Positions 23,157-36,591 of a stretch of DNA of 64,000 bases are shown one piece after another. This DNA is from Spisula solida (Eukaryota; Mollusca; Bivalvia; Venerida; Mactridae). A program made the position numbers and the translations under genes. The notes beneath the pieces are model-generated. The model was not told the origin of the DNA and searched no databases. It saw only the letters and a list, made by a program, of their open reading frames with translations. Positions within the stretch are counted from its first letter, which is position 1; each line of letters begins with the position of its first letter. Location of the stretch: NCBI GenBank assembly GCA_947247005.1, contig OX365957.1, positions 11,876,817 to 11,940,816 of the forward strand. The letters run 5' to 3'.

Positions 23157-24142
23157 CTGGCATGCGAGGTATTACCGGACAGAAATGGCATAAAAGGCTT
23201 CATGTCAAGTTAAAAATCGATTTGTACACAGAATTTTTGGTGCTGACACATACAGGTGTTCAAGGCCTTCCTAAAAATAGAATTCCCGAAAAATGACGTC
23301 ACCATAACATCCAAATTTAGGGGCCCAAACAGGGGCACTTTTTACGCTTTTTTCAACGACGTTCAGCAGGTATTACCGGACAGTCGATTTCAACCATTTT
23401 TAACTTAAAATTTGGAAACTTATTATAGGAAATGATTTAAACAGGGTTCGTACTTCCTATTTATGCGAAAATATGTCACGATTTTCGTAATAACAACTCG
23501 TGACGCGCCATGTTTTCCCGCCAGGTGGCGTTCTGTGGTAGGTCAGATGCCGTAATATACCGTACATAACATACCGATCAAAAGTCGATTAAAACGATTA
23601 AAAATCAACTCAAAGTATTTCAGACTTATGGATAAGATCTTAAAAAGGGTTACTCAACTGATATCCGTTGACAAATTTGGTAATTAACAATATCCTGCTG
23701 AAATTAGAGCTGGTATAAATGGAAGAAATTCAATTTAAAAAAAAAAAGATAAAAATTTTGACGCCGCGAGGAACCGATCGCGGGTCCTCTCGCTTCATAA
23801 CCTAAGACGTTAACCACTCTGCTATTCACTCATTACATAAAAGAAGCTAATTAATTTAACCATATAAAATCAATGACGCACGCGCTCAGCTCGTGTTATT
23901 TTGCGCATGCGCACACGATGGTGATTTCCCCAAGCGCCGCTAACGTAAACACGCAGCCGCGTACGACATTTTGGATAAATAGACAATGTTTCGTTAATCT
24001 TGAATTTTTTTTTTCTTCTAGATTTATTCAAAACACGCTTCTGAGTGATTAGGTACAAATTTCAATACATAGCTCCAGAAAATAAGCGTCTAGGACCAAT
24101 TGTCCAGTCATTACTGCTGTCCGGTAATACCTCGCATGCCAG
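23157..24142. mobile_element. 0.98-kb TIR element flanked by TA, copy 2
   Basis: Same orientation and ends as copy 1, TA at 23155-23156 and 24143-24144. Copies differ by scattered substitutions and small indels (for example an extra aaagtatttc at about 23613), so they are separate insertions or an old duplication. Confidence 0.85.
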
Positions 24143-24170
24143 TAAGGTAATTACATGATTGGTGTGAATC

Positions 24171-26036
24171 GGTATCCAGTCAAAACGCCCCCAGATGAAA
24201 ACGCCCCCAAGTCAAAACGATCCAAAATGGTTGGAACGCCCCCATCATGTGGTCAAAATGCCCCCAAAAGGTTAAAACGCCCCCAAAGTCCTTTTTACTA
24301 TTAAATGTATCCCCCCCACCCCCACCAAAAAAGGATACATTTGAAAAAAAGCACAATATAACTTGAAAATATAACTGTCATTTTACTCACATATTCTCAA
24401 ACAGACTCAATAAACAGTTAAACAACTACCATAAATTATAATAAGATTGTCTGGTTGCTATATTCATAAATGTACTGTATACGTTGAACATTTTATAATA
24501 GTAACAATCAATAAAATTGCAAACTGTGACAATATTAATTATTGTATCAAACACAGTAAATTTGTTCGAAATTTGCAGGCTGTTTTATATTAAAGTTTCA
24601 GGACTGCCTTTTCTCAGACATTTCGCTGGTAAAAACCAGCAATTTGGTTCGAGTACATGCAGCTTTATTGGCAATTGAATTCAATTTTACAAACCTGATT
24701 TTTTTCATATAATATACATGAATTAACGGTTAATAACATATTTTTAATGAATAGTTGTAAATGTGGATGAGACATAAATGAACAATAAAACTACCTTTGA
24801 CAAAAAAATATGTAATACAGTTGGCCAAGTAAAATATATACACTGTACATCAAAATAACATACTTATAATGTACAATAAATACTCCCAATAAGTGTGACA
24901 ATAATCAATTCTTTTGTATCGATTGTTGATTTATCAATTAACAGGAATCAGGTGTCATAAAATGTAACACCTCCCATTGTTCTCTTATAATGTACTCCAT
25001 CTGGTTCACTTCATTTTCCATATATGTATGTTTAAACGCTTTTTAGATACAGATGATTTTAAATTTTGTTCTCTACTCTAGTGACACATTTTTTCTGCAT
25101 TTCATTTTTCATCTGCATTTCTACATGTATATATGTATAATTGTATTTGATATGCATATTATGGATCATATTTGAAATTCTTGTCAATATTTGTTCAACA
25201 TAAGTAAAATGTTTATGGTAATTAATTGATTAAATTCAGAAACTATATCTATAGACAGTCTCTGTTTAAGTTGAAGAAATTGCAAAATTGTATTACATTT
25301 TTGCATAGACAAAGCTACAATCTCTCAATTATAGTGTTCAAGATATACTGAATTTGCCTACATCGTACGCTTTAATGCAATGTTTGCTAGAATCTCAGAC
25401 AATTGCAGGACTTATCTAGACTATGGCGGGCCTGAACGAGAAGTTTTGTTTTGTTTTGTTCGTATATATATCGTTACACATTTAATATAATCTTTTTTAA
25501 GTTAATTCTTGCAAAATCTGTATAGATAATTTACGCAATTTGAATGTAATGCTTATCTCCCAATATCAAATTCATGTATTTTATCTTTTTTTCAGAAACA
25601 AACAATGCAAAAAAGGAATACATTAGAAGTAAAATTTCAGCAATGATTTTATACAAGATAAATTAAAAAAAGTCTTGAATAGGTTATTTTATTGTTTTAC
25701 ACTTAACATCTTAATATATAGACCTATGCAATTTCAACAATTTGATAAACAATTCATAGACCTAGCTAGCTGTGTGATGTTTTCATGACAACATAGTTTG
25801 AGGATTATTCAAATGATTAAATAGAATAAAACAACAAAACATGTTCTGTTTAATGTATAAATGATTCATTAATTTCAGATAGAGAACAAATCTTATTTAT
25901 ATTTAACTTGATCAAATATTGGGGGCGTTATTTGGGGTGTTCTGACCAATTTCAATAATTCATGGGGGCATTATGACCATTTTGGCTCGTTCTGACTTGG
26001 GGGCGTTTTCACTTGGGGGCGTTTTGACTGTAAAGC
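24171..26036. mobile_element. 1.87-kb element with CGCCCCC-rich inverted ends and 9-bp target duplication
   Basis: Direct repeats gtgtgaatc lie at 24162-24170 and 26037-26045. The termini ggtatccagtcaaaacgccc and its near-complement contain several aaaacgccccc motifs in about 120-bp arms. The 9-bp duplication and repeat-rich long TIR fit a Mutator-like (MULE) non-autonomous element. Interior 24300-25910 is AT-rich with no ORF recognised. Confidence 0.8.
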
Positions 26037-26049
26037 GTGTGAATCACTC

Positions 26050-26247
26050 TATATTATCACTTTGACGAACCGGGCTAGCTAGTGTTTATACTATAAATTC
26101 AATTTGACGAACCGGAGATTTGACGAAACCACAGTAATTCATCGCCAGTACATATACTATACACTGTACACTAAATTATCATTCACACGAACCCTCCGAT
26201 CGATTGCACAATAATATCAATAATACACGAAACCTCTGTAATTCGTC
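26050..26247. repeat. Compact element with GACGAAACC/ACGAAACC ends
   Basis: Left part has tttgacgaaccgg and gatttgacgaaaccac; right part has cacgaaccctccgatcgatt and cacgaaacctctg. It combines, in reverse, the ends seen at 15926-16060 and 21100-21205, so it looks like an internally deleted copy. Confidence 0.55.
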
Positions 26248-26264
26248 GAGTGACCTACATTTTT
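26248..26264 (+). repeat. 17-bp target-site duplication, 3' side of LINE 1
   Basis: gagtgacctacattttt here is identical to 28951-28967. Confidence 0.9.
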
Positions 26265-28950
26265 CATTTTTAACATTTTTTATTTTCATAAGACATATTA
26301 TACAGCTATACACAATACATAATATACAAACATTTTTGTCAAAAAAAATGTGAAACTAATTCCTGAATCTTTATGATATTATTCATTAATGTCATTATGA
26401 TTTTTGTAGTATATATATAGGGGAGGGGGGAGGGTTATGAGGACAGTCGCTTAGAAGATATGTTGCGGTTGTAGAGAATGAGAAAGGAAAGTAAGAGAAA
26501 GATAATAAGAAATGGTTACGGGTTCGGGGAATTTACACAATATCACTATTTGAGTTATACAAGTTATGAAAACTTCTGCCATTTTCTGTTACAGATTTGG
26601 AGTTTGTTTTTAAATAGTGCGATTGTTTGTTCCAGTTTTTGTCGATAGTTAATGTATTCTTTAAATGACTGAATCGTCGGTGTGTGTTTATTGCATTTAC
26701 ATTTAAATATGAAATATTTTGCAAGCAGTATAATATAGTTGGTAATAAGCCCATCTTCTTCTGTATTCTTTATAATGTTGCAAACTGAAATATTTCGAAA
26801 TGTGATATTTAAGTCTTTTGAAAGTTTTTGTACTAGATATGACCTAACTTCAGCCCAAAAACTTTGTACAATATGACATTCCCAGAACATATGGTATATA
26901 GAGTCTGGTTGTCTATTGCAAAAATCACATAAGCTTGACTGGGTTATATGACACTTGTGTAAAAATGAATTGTCGGGTATTATATTCATGAGGTATTTAT
27001 ACTGAAATTCTCTAAGTTTAGTGTCTATTGTAATACTATTCGTTTGTTGGAAAATTTTAACCCATTCTGTGTCTTCTATGGTGAACCTGAGATTCCATTT
27101 TTGTTTGTATTTTGGTTCTGTTGATAGTTTAGTCTTGATTAGTGAATTATATGCAATCTTACTTAATTTGCCTTTTCCATTTAGTCTATCGATTAGGTAG
27201 TTTGGTGGGTTGTATGTTATAATTTAAATTTCGTTTTGCATTTGTGTTTTCCATTCTTTCGGTATGTTCTTAATGAGGGTATAGTATTTCAAGTAGTCTC
27301 CATTAGGGATATCATATAGAAATTTCATCTGCTCGAAGCTGTGGAATATTTTGTGTCTGAAGTCAAATATATGTTCTACATACTGGATTCCTTTACTGAA
27401 CCATGTGTTATAGTAAAATAACTCATTTTTATTTATATGTTTTATACTTGAATTATTCCAGATGATTTGTTTGGATGTTTGGATTTCAGTGTTTAGGGTG
27501 TTGACCTTAGACCATGAAATCAATATATCCTTTAAAAATTTTGATTTTATATTGAGACTTTTACAGTCTTTTTCAGTAATATAACATTTAAATAGTAATA
27601 ATCCTCCATACTTTTCTAATTCGGTCTTGTAATGAAAACTCCAGTTGGCGTTTGAATTAAAAATTCTTTTTATCCAGCTTATATTTAATGAATCTAGAAA
27701 ACATTCCATGTCTATCATTTTTAGACCCCCGTCTTTGTATTCTTGAATTATTTGTTTACGTGATATTTTATCAGGTTTTGAATTCCACAAGAAATCAAAG
27801 AAAATTGTATTGATCAATTTTATAAAATGTGCTGGTGGGTTTTGTAACACAGTAAGGGGATAAATTAGCTTTGGAAAAACAAATGTTTTTAGAACTGCTA
27901 TCTTTCCAATGAGTGTTAAGTTCCATTTTTTCCATTGTTTTAGGACATTTTTACATTCTATTATCTTATTTGCTACATTTAGATCATACATTGAAGATAA
28001 CTTATTACTGAAGGTAATTCCTAACGTAGTTGCCTCCGACGAAGTCCATTCAAATTCGTTGTCAAAGACAATATCTGTATTTTTTAGACTTCCAATGCGC
28101 AGGACTGAGCATTTGTTTCTATTAAGTTTAAGCCCAGATGTTTTACCAAAATCGTCAAGGGTTTTTATAAGATTTTCGAAAGACGTTCGATTTCCTTTAA
28201 GTAGAAAGCTAGCATCGTCTGCAAAAAGAGTTTGTTTTGTGCTTTTATTGTTTAAATTAATACCTTCTATAGCATCGTTGTTTTCTATAGAAATAGATAA
28301 AAACTCAATACATAGGATAAAAAGATACGGTGATAGAGGACATCCTTGCCGTACACCACTCTTAATGTTAAAAAAGTCAGAAAAATGACCATTATTAGTT
28401 ATACAGCCCTTCGCATTTGCATAAAAAACTTCAACCCATTGTATGAGCGAATCGCTAAAATTTAGTTCTTTTAAACATTTATACATGAATTCATGATTTA
28501 AACTATCAAATGCTTTTTGGAAATCAGAAAAGAATATGAGACCTGGTTCATTGTTAAGTTGCATTTTTTCTATTGTTTCAATAATTGTTCTCACATTCTC
28601 TCCTATATATCTTCCTTTGATGAACCCAGTTTGGTTTTCGTTAACTATACTATCTACAACCTTTTTTATTCGATTAGCAATAACTTTTGAGGCAATTTTA
28701 TAATCGACATTTAATAGTGATATTGGTCTCCAATTATTAATTGACAAAGGATCTTTATTCTTTTTTGGTATTAATGTTATGATACTCTGGGTTTGAAGTT
28801 CTGTTAACTTCCCTATGTCGTAAGAGTAATTTAGTGAGTTAACTAGGAATGTTTTAATATCGTTCCAAAATATCTTATAGAATTCGACAGATAACCCGTC
28901 TGAACCAGGGCTTTTGTTATTATTCATTTCTCTTAGTACGAGGCCTCGAA
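26265..28950 (-). mobile_element. LINE 1: 5'-truncated L1/Tx1-like retrotransposon
   Basis: The element lies between two copies of the same 17-bp sequence and carries reverse transcriptase on the minus strand. It begins just inside the linker before RT (endonuclease missing), as expected when target-primed reverse transcription stops early. The 3' region (26265-26563) is non-coding and ends in a T/A-rich stretch next to the duplication. Confidence 0.9.
26564..28927 (-). pseudogene. LINE 1 reverse transcriptase ORF, one in-frame stop
   Basis: Frame 28927-27224 carries NKSPGSDGLSVEFY (residues 4-17), LIPKKNKDP, NNWRPISLLN, the SDFQKAFDSLNH motif, SGVRQGCPLSPYLF and FADDASFLL (catalytic FADD at about 236). 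This style is L1/Tx1. A TAA at 27224-27226 interrupts, but the same frame continues to 26564 with SLCDFCNRQPDSIYHMFWEC, the C-terminal RT zinc-binding domain. The endonuclease is absent. It could not support its own transposition. Confidence 0.9.
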
Positions 28951-28967
28951 AGAGTGACCTACATTTT
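28951..28967 (+). repeat. 17-bp target-site duplication, 5' side of LINE 1
   Basis: Identical to 26248-26264, directly abutting the truncated coding end. Confidence 0.9.
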
Positions 28968-29439
28968 TGTAGATTTCATTTGTTACAAAAATCGTTTTTT
29001 CTAGGCTTATCGATCACTCACTTTATACTTATTACAATTACTATTATACAATTACTATTATTTTTAATAAAATCAAAAGCAATACACGAAATAATAAGGC
29101 GGGATCCCAGTAGGTGATTCCCCACCATAAACCCACGAAAAATTAGTCAATTTCCAGGAACTGTATTCAGCGTAGAAATTCTGCTCAAAATATGACAATG
29201 ACAACAACTTCAGTGGGTTGATATGATATAAACAATACATAACAGTAACCTTAGATGGAGACACATCAATACTGACCCACTATATATCCGAGATTTCGCA
29301 AAAAGTAAACAGAAAGTGACTCGGATAAATTTCTCATAACAAACGTCAGTAGCGATAAATGCCGTACGGACCGTTCCGATTGCTCCGGGTATCTTAGGGC
29401 AGGTATAAAACATGGCGCTTCGCAAGATTTTAGTACAAA
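28968..29439. other. No gene recognised
   Basis: Short open frames on both strands without domain or splice support. A GC-richer patch near 29365-29420 leads to an ATG with 27 codons, not called. Confidence 0.35.
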
Positions 29440-30075
29440 AAGGAAGGAAAACATGGCCCCACCTATTAACTTTTGTTTTACTGGTTGGATATTAATTTTT
29501 TGATATCATATTAAAGCTTACGCTCTGTGGTTTTTGAATATGTAATAAAATATTGAAATCCGTGTTGTATTTATGCATTTATTTCTTGTTAAAAATAGGT
29601 AAAAAATATATTTTTATCACATAATTTTGTTTTCGAAAAACATGGCGCCCCCTCTTAACTTCTTTATTTCATAATATTTTTAAAATAAAATAATACTGCT
29701 GTAAACCTAAAGCTCTCTACTTTTTTAAACTGCAAACAGCAGTGAAATGGGTTAATTAGAACGTATTTTATCGCATGTTGAATTCGACTCATGTATTTAT
29801 TTTTTTGCCACGCGTAATATTTGGTTGGAAAAACATGGTCCCCTCTCTTATCTGTTTTATTTGTTAATATATATTTTTCGAAATTATGTTACTGAAAAGG
29901 CCATGTAATCTAGTTTTTATAAATGTAAAGATATTTAAAATCGATTGAGTTAAACGTGATTTATAACGAGTTAAAGTAGACGCATGTTTTCATTTTTTTC
30001 ACGCGCTCGATAATCGGCTTTTGTGATAATATAAACAGTGTAAGTATATTCGTTATCATGCGTGTGCTGGGTGGA
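29440..30075 (+). repeat. Large inverted-repeat arm, left
   Basis: Text such as atcgcatgttgaattcgact, ctcttatctgttttattt, aatcgattgagttaaacg and acgcgctcgataatcggc recurs in reverse complement at 39955-40415. The arm is built of about 190-bp sub-repeats, each with acatggcncccnctctta. Arms are diverged. Confidence 0.75.
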
Positions 30076-31550
30076 TCATTTGATAGTGGAATACTGTAAG
30101 TTGTAATATGAATTACAATATTACTAAATGATGCTGTATACATTTATTATGTGAATATTACTTAACAATACATTAAAGTCCCGCTACCGAGACCAGTAAA
30201 TACTTCTAATATCGAATATGTCTTATAATAATTGAAGTAGTCTTATCAGCGGAATAGTATTATATAAAAAAATAAACAAACAAAAAACAACAAATTATGG
30301 TTCATGTCAGTTTATTTCAACGTCATCACACAATAATAACGGTCGTCATACAACAAGGCTCGTGATTCGTATTGAATTAATATGCATGCAATTATATACG
30401 ACTTCGAAGAATCAAAATATAAACGGTAGTTACTAAAATGTATATTAGAGTTGAAACTTGTTTCTTTACGTATTATCATTAGCTGTTCTATAAACATGAT
30501 AATAATATATAAATTTGTAATTATTTCATTGCATAATGTCAACGCATAGTGCAATAGTTTTTGAATTTTTGACATATTTTTTTCGGAAATTGAAAAGAAT
30601 AAACCAACGTATTAGTGACGTTGGTGAATTTATCTTACTTGTTGTAAATTGGCCAAAGGCATATTATTTGCCGATTTTGCTAATAAAACTTGAAAACTTG
30701 AAACAGAAAATATATCGATAGTTGAACTTTGTTGCATTCGGCTTAAGAGCTAAAATTTTCGGCCAATATGCTTGTTCGTTATTTTAAGCATTATAATGTT
30801 AAAGTAATTATTATTTGATATAAATGTAAGTACATGTATGTAAAATGGGATATGCCCAACAAAGTGATTGAAGTCGAAACGTGGCTAAATTAAGAAAAAT
30901 AAACTTTGGGATGTGTTTTTTTATAACTCCGTGAATTATTTCAACTTGTGGTGGTAATTAATATATTGTACATGTATTTGCAAAATATCCATATACAAAG
31001 ACGAACATTCATAGACATAATAAATATTTATTTGAATTCATATAAGATGGCATTTTTAATATCTGATTATCAATTCAATTTATTGGCATATGAACATATA
31101 GTCATGTCAAGTCAAATACCTTTTATTCTCTCATTTCATGTTTACATGAAAAAATGTGGTTAACAAAATGTAAAGACATTATCGAGGCTCATAAATAGGG
31201 TTCTACACACATGAAAATACAAGTACACAAAAAACAACATTGAGTTAGTTACCAATAAATATAAGTATGTTATTAATATTATAACCAAGTGTGGTTCTTT
31301 GTGGAGAGTCACATATATAATATGATGTGACATGTTTTGTGATGATTCTGTTAATAGAGACACATTTAAGAAGCTAAAGAGAGAGGAGCATAACAATACA
31401 CTTGTTAGTTCTTAATAACAAAAGAAAAATATCTAGTCTTTGCTGCTTGTGTATCCATTTAAACTTGGTTACTTTATATTTATCATGCAAGTAATACCTA
31501 TATATAGAACATATTAAACATGTATGTACACAAAATAATATAACGGTTAC
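30076..31550. other. AT-rich DNA inside the inverted arms
   Basis: Possible retroelement 3' tails at about 30630-30715 (ataaaacttgaaaacttgaa) and 30845-30925. No exon seen. Confidence 0.35.
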
Positions 31551-31556
31551 ATATAT

Positions 31557-31805
31557 TTATATATATACGCACGCACGCACATATATACATATACATACAT
31601 ATATACACACATACATATATATATATACATATATATACATATACACACACACACACACATACACATACATACACATACATACACATACATACACATACAT
31701 ACACATACATACACATACGCACATACACACATACACACATACACACATACACACATACACACATACATACATACACATACACATACACATACACATACAT
31801 ACATA
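31557..31805. repeat. (CATA)n / (CACATA)n microsatellite
   Basis: Runs of atacacatacatacacatac. Long minus-strand frames full of Cys/Val/Tyr/Met are translations of this repeat. It may mark the 3' end of LINE 2. Confidence 0.95.
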
Positions 31806-32157
31806 TAGTAAACATGTTATAGCGATACCAACATATATAACATCATGTACATTTGACGGAACGAGGTGAATAATTCAACCACATTACAAAAGTAAATCTT
31901 TCTCGAAAAATGCGAAAATGAAAGATCAACAGAATGTGGATTTACAAATATTCCACATATATTTTACACACAAAAATATCACCCACTTCTCCCACTCAAA
32001 CATGCACATTCACACATATGGTACATTTCATGTAACAGTATAATGCATAGTAAAAGATCACAACAGCAAAACGTATGATTCTGAGCTCAAGGGTGGTAAT
32101 TAGAAGTTTAACCAATAACATTATTACCGTAAATGTAGTCACAGCTCATCGCGTACT
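31806..32157 (-). other. Probable 3' UTR of LINE 2
   Basis: Non-coding sequence between the LINE 2 stop and the microsatellite. No poly(A) or target duplication was found. Confidence 0.35.
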
Positions 32158-35100
32158 TCAAAGTATAGTTTTAACAAACTTGAATAAATTTAGTCGATTT
32201 GTTTTATCGGTTGTATTCATTAGTTGTTCTAATTTAAAAGTGTTAGGTCGGCGGTAGTAATAAGGTTTCAAAAATTTTATTCTTTCGTCTTTGAACTCGA
32301 TACATTCTAGTAGATAGTGAAATTCGTCGCCTATTTTGTTATTGCATTTGTTACATATTCTGAGATTTATCGGTATTTTTGTCCAATTTCCTGTTTCTAT
32401 AGGTAGATGGTGATTTCTAGTACGAAATTTTATCAAATAAAGTAAAAAAGTTTTTGGTGTTGACACAAGATATTTTTCAAATTTGAATTCATTTTTATAC
32501 ATTTTATAAAAGGTGCTATTACTAGAACTGTAAATAAGCGTATACCATTCGTTTAGAAATAAATCGTATAGCCTTTGCCTGATAGTGAGTTTTAACCATT
32601 TACTATTTTGTAAATGATGTAACGTCCAAACAGTAATAAGACCGCATTTAATCAAAATACGTTTAACATTGGAAATCCAGGAAAAAAATTTCTTCAAAGT
32701 TGCTTCATTGTATTGTTTGGATATTTCATACATACTGTTATAGATTATTGACGAGAGTTTTTTTGGTGAATTATTTGGATCATAGTCATTTAATCGTGAC
32801 CAATACGTGACGATTTTTTCTTCTATATCGAGTGCTATTGGTTTACATCCTGTTTCTCCGTATACCATGTAATTGGGGGTTGATCGTTTTAGATTTAAGA
32901 TATGTTTAAGAAATTTCAATTGAACGCGTTCTATGACATCCAGGTTACCATATCCCCATACTTCAGCCCCATATAACAATATTGGTTTTACAGTCTTGTT
33001 AAAAATATCAATTTGTAAGTCAATCGGGAGACTTAAACGGTTTGAATTCTTTATTAAACTATACATAGCTCTTGTAGCCTGGGAAGCAATATGACTTTTG
33101 CATTTTTTAAATGACCCACTTTTACTAAAATAAATTCCTAAATACTTGTATTCACTTACTATTTCTAAAGGTTCGCCATTTAATGTAAAATTATAAACCA
33201 TTTGTCTTCCTTTTGCGAAAATGATAATTTTTGATTTCCCATTGTTTACTGTAAGTTTCCATTCTTTACAATACTGTTCATACAATTTAAGAGCATTTTG
33301 GAAGTCTTCTTCTGATTCTGATAAAATAACTGTGTCGTCGGCGTAAAGTAAAATAAATATCTTAAGGAATGTGTTTAATTCATTTACACGCTGTTCCCTT
33401 GTAACTGTGACCCCTTCTGTTTGATTGTTATTTAAGAAATAGTCATTTAAGTCATTTAGAAACAGTGAAAAGAGTAAGGGTGATAGGTTTTCGCCTTGCC
33501 TTACTCCTATATTACAGGAGAAAGATTGAGATAACATCGAGTTTACTCTTACACATGATTTGATATTTTGATACATATTTTTTATAAGAGTTAAACATTT
33601 ACCGTTTATTCTGAGATTAAATATTTTTTGCCATAACCCGTTTCTCCATACAGTATCAAAAGCTTGTTTCAAATCAATGAATGCACAGAACAGTTTTTTA
33701 TTTCTATTATTAACATACTGTATAAGGTGTTGTAATATGAACATATTGTCGGAAGTAGAAAACCCCTTCCTAAAGCCGGCTTGACTATTATGTATTATGT
33801 CTGAGTCCTCTTCATAACTAGTTATTCTATTATCTATTATACTAGTAAAAAGTTTCCCAAGACAACTGAGTAATGTTATTGGTCTATAATTTTCTGGTTT
33901 ACTTGCGTCACCTTTATTCTTATAAATAGGGTTTATAATTCCAACTGTCCAAGATTCTGGAACGACTCCATTTTCAAATATAAGATTAAATAATTTTAAA
34001 TATACATTTTTCATGAGTTGGTAAGAAACTTTAATTTGTTCATTTACTATTTGGTCTATACCACTGGCTTTGTTGTTTTTCAGAATTTTAATTGCTTTTT
34101 CAATTTCTTGGTTTGTTATAGGACGGTTTATGATATCATTTTGTTCGTTATTATTCGCGGTGGTATCAATTGAATCATCGTTTACATGGTTTACATTTTT
34201 AAAGAAATCATAAAGATCATCAAGATTTGCTTTAGTTGTACATGGGGAATGGCCACGTAAGATTTTCCAGTACTTTCTTGGGTCACTGTTATTTAGTTTA
34301 CGTAGTTTTTCAATATTTTTGGCGTTTTGCTTATTTTTGAAGAATTTAAGAGTATTTTTGTATGTTCTGCCACTTTCTTTTAATTTTGTTTTATTCGTAT
34401 TTGATTTTCTAATTTTATATAAGTATTTTGCTCTATGGAAATTTCGCCTTGCCTTTTTACATCGTGTTCCAAACCATGTTTGTTTTGTATTATCACCACT
34501 ATTTTCATTTTGGGCTACTGTTTTATAACCAAATGTCTCTTTAGAAGTATCTACCAATAAGGTCGATATACTTGCCACAATGTCGTCTGCTTGTTCATGG
34601 TTAAAGTTATTATTAGTTTCATATTCCATTTGTTTTGTATAGATTTGATCTAACCTAGTTGTATCAATATTTTGTACATAATTTTCAGCTTTGGAGGTGT
34701 TCCATATTTTGATTGAAGGTTCACTTTGAATTGATTCATTTTGTTGAATGATAATGTCAATATTTAGTGTTAATATTACTGGATTGTGTGCATCCGACAG
34801 TAATGGACAAAAGTCATCAATATGAAGAGACTGGATTGAATCGAAACAGCGAGAATTACAGACAAAATAGTCTATCGTACTGACACCTTTACACGTGGTG
34901 CTACCCCTGGTATCACCTGTTGTTCTACCATTTAAAATGTATAGACCATTTAACTGCAGGAATTCAGTCAATCTGTAACCATAATTGTTACAACGCAGAT
35001 CGCAATTATTACGACATCGTGTCACATTTTTTGATGTGTCAAATCTAGTCATTTCTATATTGTATTCATCACTAAGCTCGTTTAGGTTTTGATCTTCAAA

Positions 35101-36591
35101 TAATTCATTGTCTAGAATTATATAATCATTTAAAAGTTTGGTTCGAGAATTAAAGTCTCCAGACATGCAATGGTATTCATTATTTCTTGAAAGACGGGTA
35201 AAGTCTATTTGTATTTCAGAAAATGGATCGTCAACGGAGTATTCTGAATATTCAGGAGGAATGTACACTACACCGCATAAAATGTCCGAATCAGTTTTAA
35301 TATTGTAAACCACATCACTAAATCACAATCGGAATCAATTACAGAGATATATTTTGATATAGTTTTCTTTACCGCAATAGCGATACCTCCAGATTTTCGT
35401 CTTGTGATTAATTTTCTGTATTTAAAGAACATATCATGTGTTTTTATTTCGATATGGTCCAATGAATCCGCTTTAATTTCTTGAAAACCTACTATATCAT
35501 GCTCATTTACATAATGTGTGAATTCCGGGCAGTGCAATTTTGATTTCAATCCGCATACGTTGAGCGATAACATTTTAATATTCTGCGAGGAACTTACAAA
35601 ACTACTGTCGCAATTCATATTTAACGTTTCAGCGTTGCGCGTGTTTTCGTCACTAAGGACACCGTTTAACCTATGATCGCCCGTATATGAGGGATGAGAA
35701 GACATTCCCGTGCTTGAATTTGTATTGTGCGAATTACAACTTTGGGTTTCGCTAGTTGTATTAGTGTTTCCATTTTCATTTATAACTAAGTTATTTGCAT
35801 CGGTGGTAACTCGAGAAATGTTATTTTCAACACGGCGCGTTTCAGCTAAATGCTCCGTTTTATCATACAGTGACACGTTTGTATAATACGTATTTTCGTT
35901 AGATTTCACAGGTGAAGGGAGATAATACCTTATAGTTTGAGGATAATACATGTATACAACAGGAATTGCATTGGCCGCATACATCATGTTATAACACGGT
36001 ACATATACATATGAGAACCAACACACATTTCATAACTGGGTTCCCAGATAAGGTCTATACACGTTATTACACAGCCCATAATACCAGGCATTTAAATTAA
36101 TACTCTCATGGTTTGTATCAATGTTATGAATGGTATTAAGCGCTATATAAGTATAACGGTTGTTTATATAAGGCATCGCAATACGAGTACATATGATAAT
36201 CAAAATAATACTGTGAATTATTTTTGCAACAATAAATATCATTGTCATTTGTAGAGTAACACTCCCTTGGTACCGGGATATCATATTCATTCAAACAAAC
36301 AGTTTGTTTATGCTGTAACTGCTCGCTGTTACATGCACTTCCTAGCACGTGTCCATTGTCAATATTCGGAAGATGTGTTTTATGGGAACAATTGGCCTTG
36401 TACTTACACATACACCGATTTAAAGGGCACTGTCTCACACACAAGTTCTGCTCGACACCGCTCGAATGTAAACAATGTTTAAATGCACAACATTGACGGA
36501 TATGGTCAATATTTAAATCAAGACAGTCTCGAGAAAAGCATGACTCTCCACACCTGTCCTAGTTTGTAATGTATGGTTGAGGTTCTTCCAT
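32158..36591 (-). pseudogene. LINE 2: near-full-length APE-type non-LTR retrotransposon ORF, broken
   Basis: The coding region starts at ATG 36591 (MEEPQPYITN), hits TAG at codon 11, then continues in frame through a Cys-rich region (CGESCFSRDC, CVRQCPLNRC, CMCKYKANC). A frameshift near 36180-36290 leads to a Tyr/Asn-rich linker with TGA at 36030, then the endonuclease (LNVCGLKSK, GFQEIKAD, GGIAIAVKK). A further frameshift near 35313 leads to 1,050 codons: GDFNSR, SDAHNP, FIDLKQAFDTV, GVRQGENLSPLLF, LLYADDTVIL (YADD at about 657-660) and a C-terminal CNKC … HYLLEC motif. Overall style is CR1/Jockey/I-like; clade not fixed. Four lesions make it a pseudogene. Confidence 0.88.

Noticed and set aside
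27909..28388. 159-codon plus frame inside LINE 1
   Set aside because: Antisense shadow of the reverse transcriptase frame, which has clear motifs on the minus strand.
29401..29492. Small plus frame MALRKILVQKGRK… with a hydrophobic tail
   Set aside because: Only 27 codons, and it overlaps the acatggcncc repeat that recurs through the inverted arms.
31498..31815. Cys/Val/Tyr/Met-rich minus frames
   Set aside because: Translation of a (CATA)n microsatellite.
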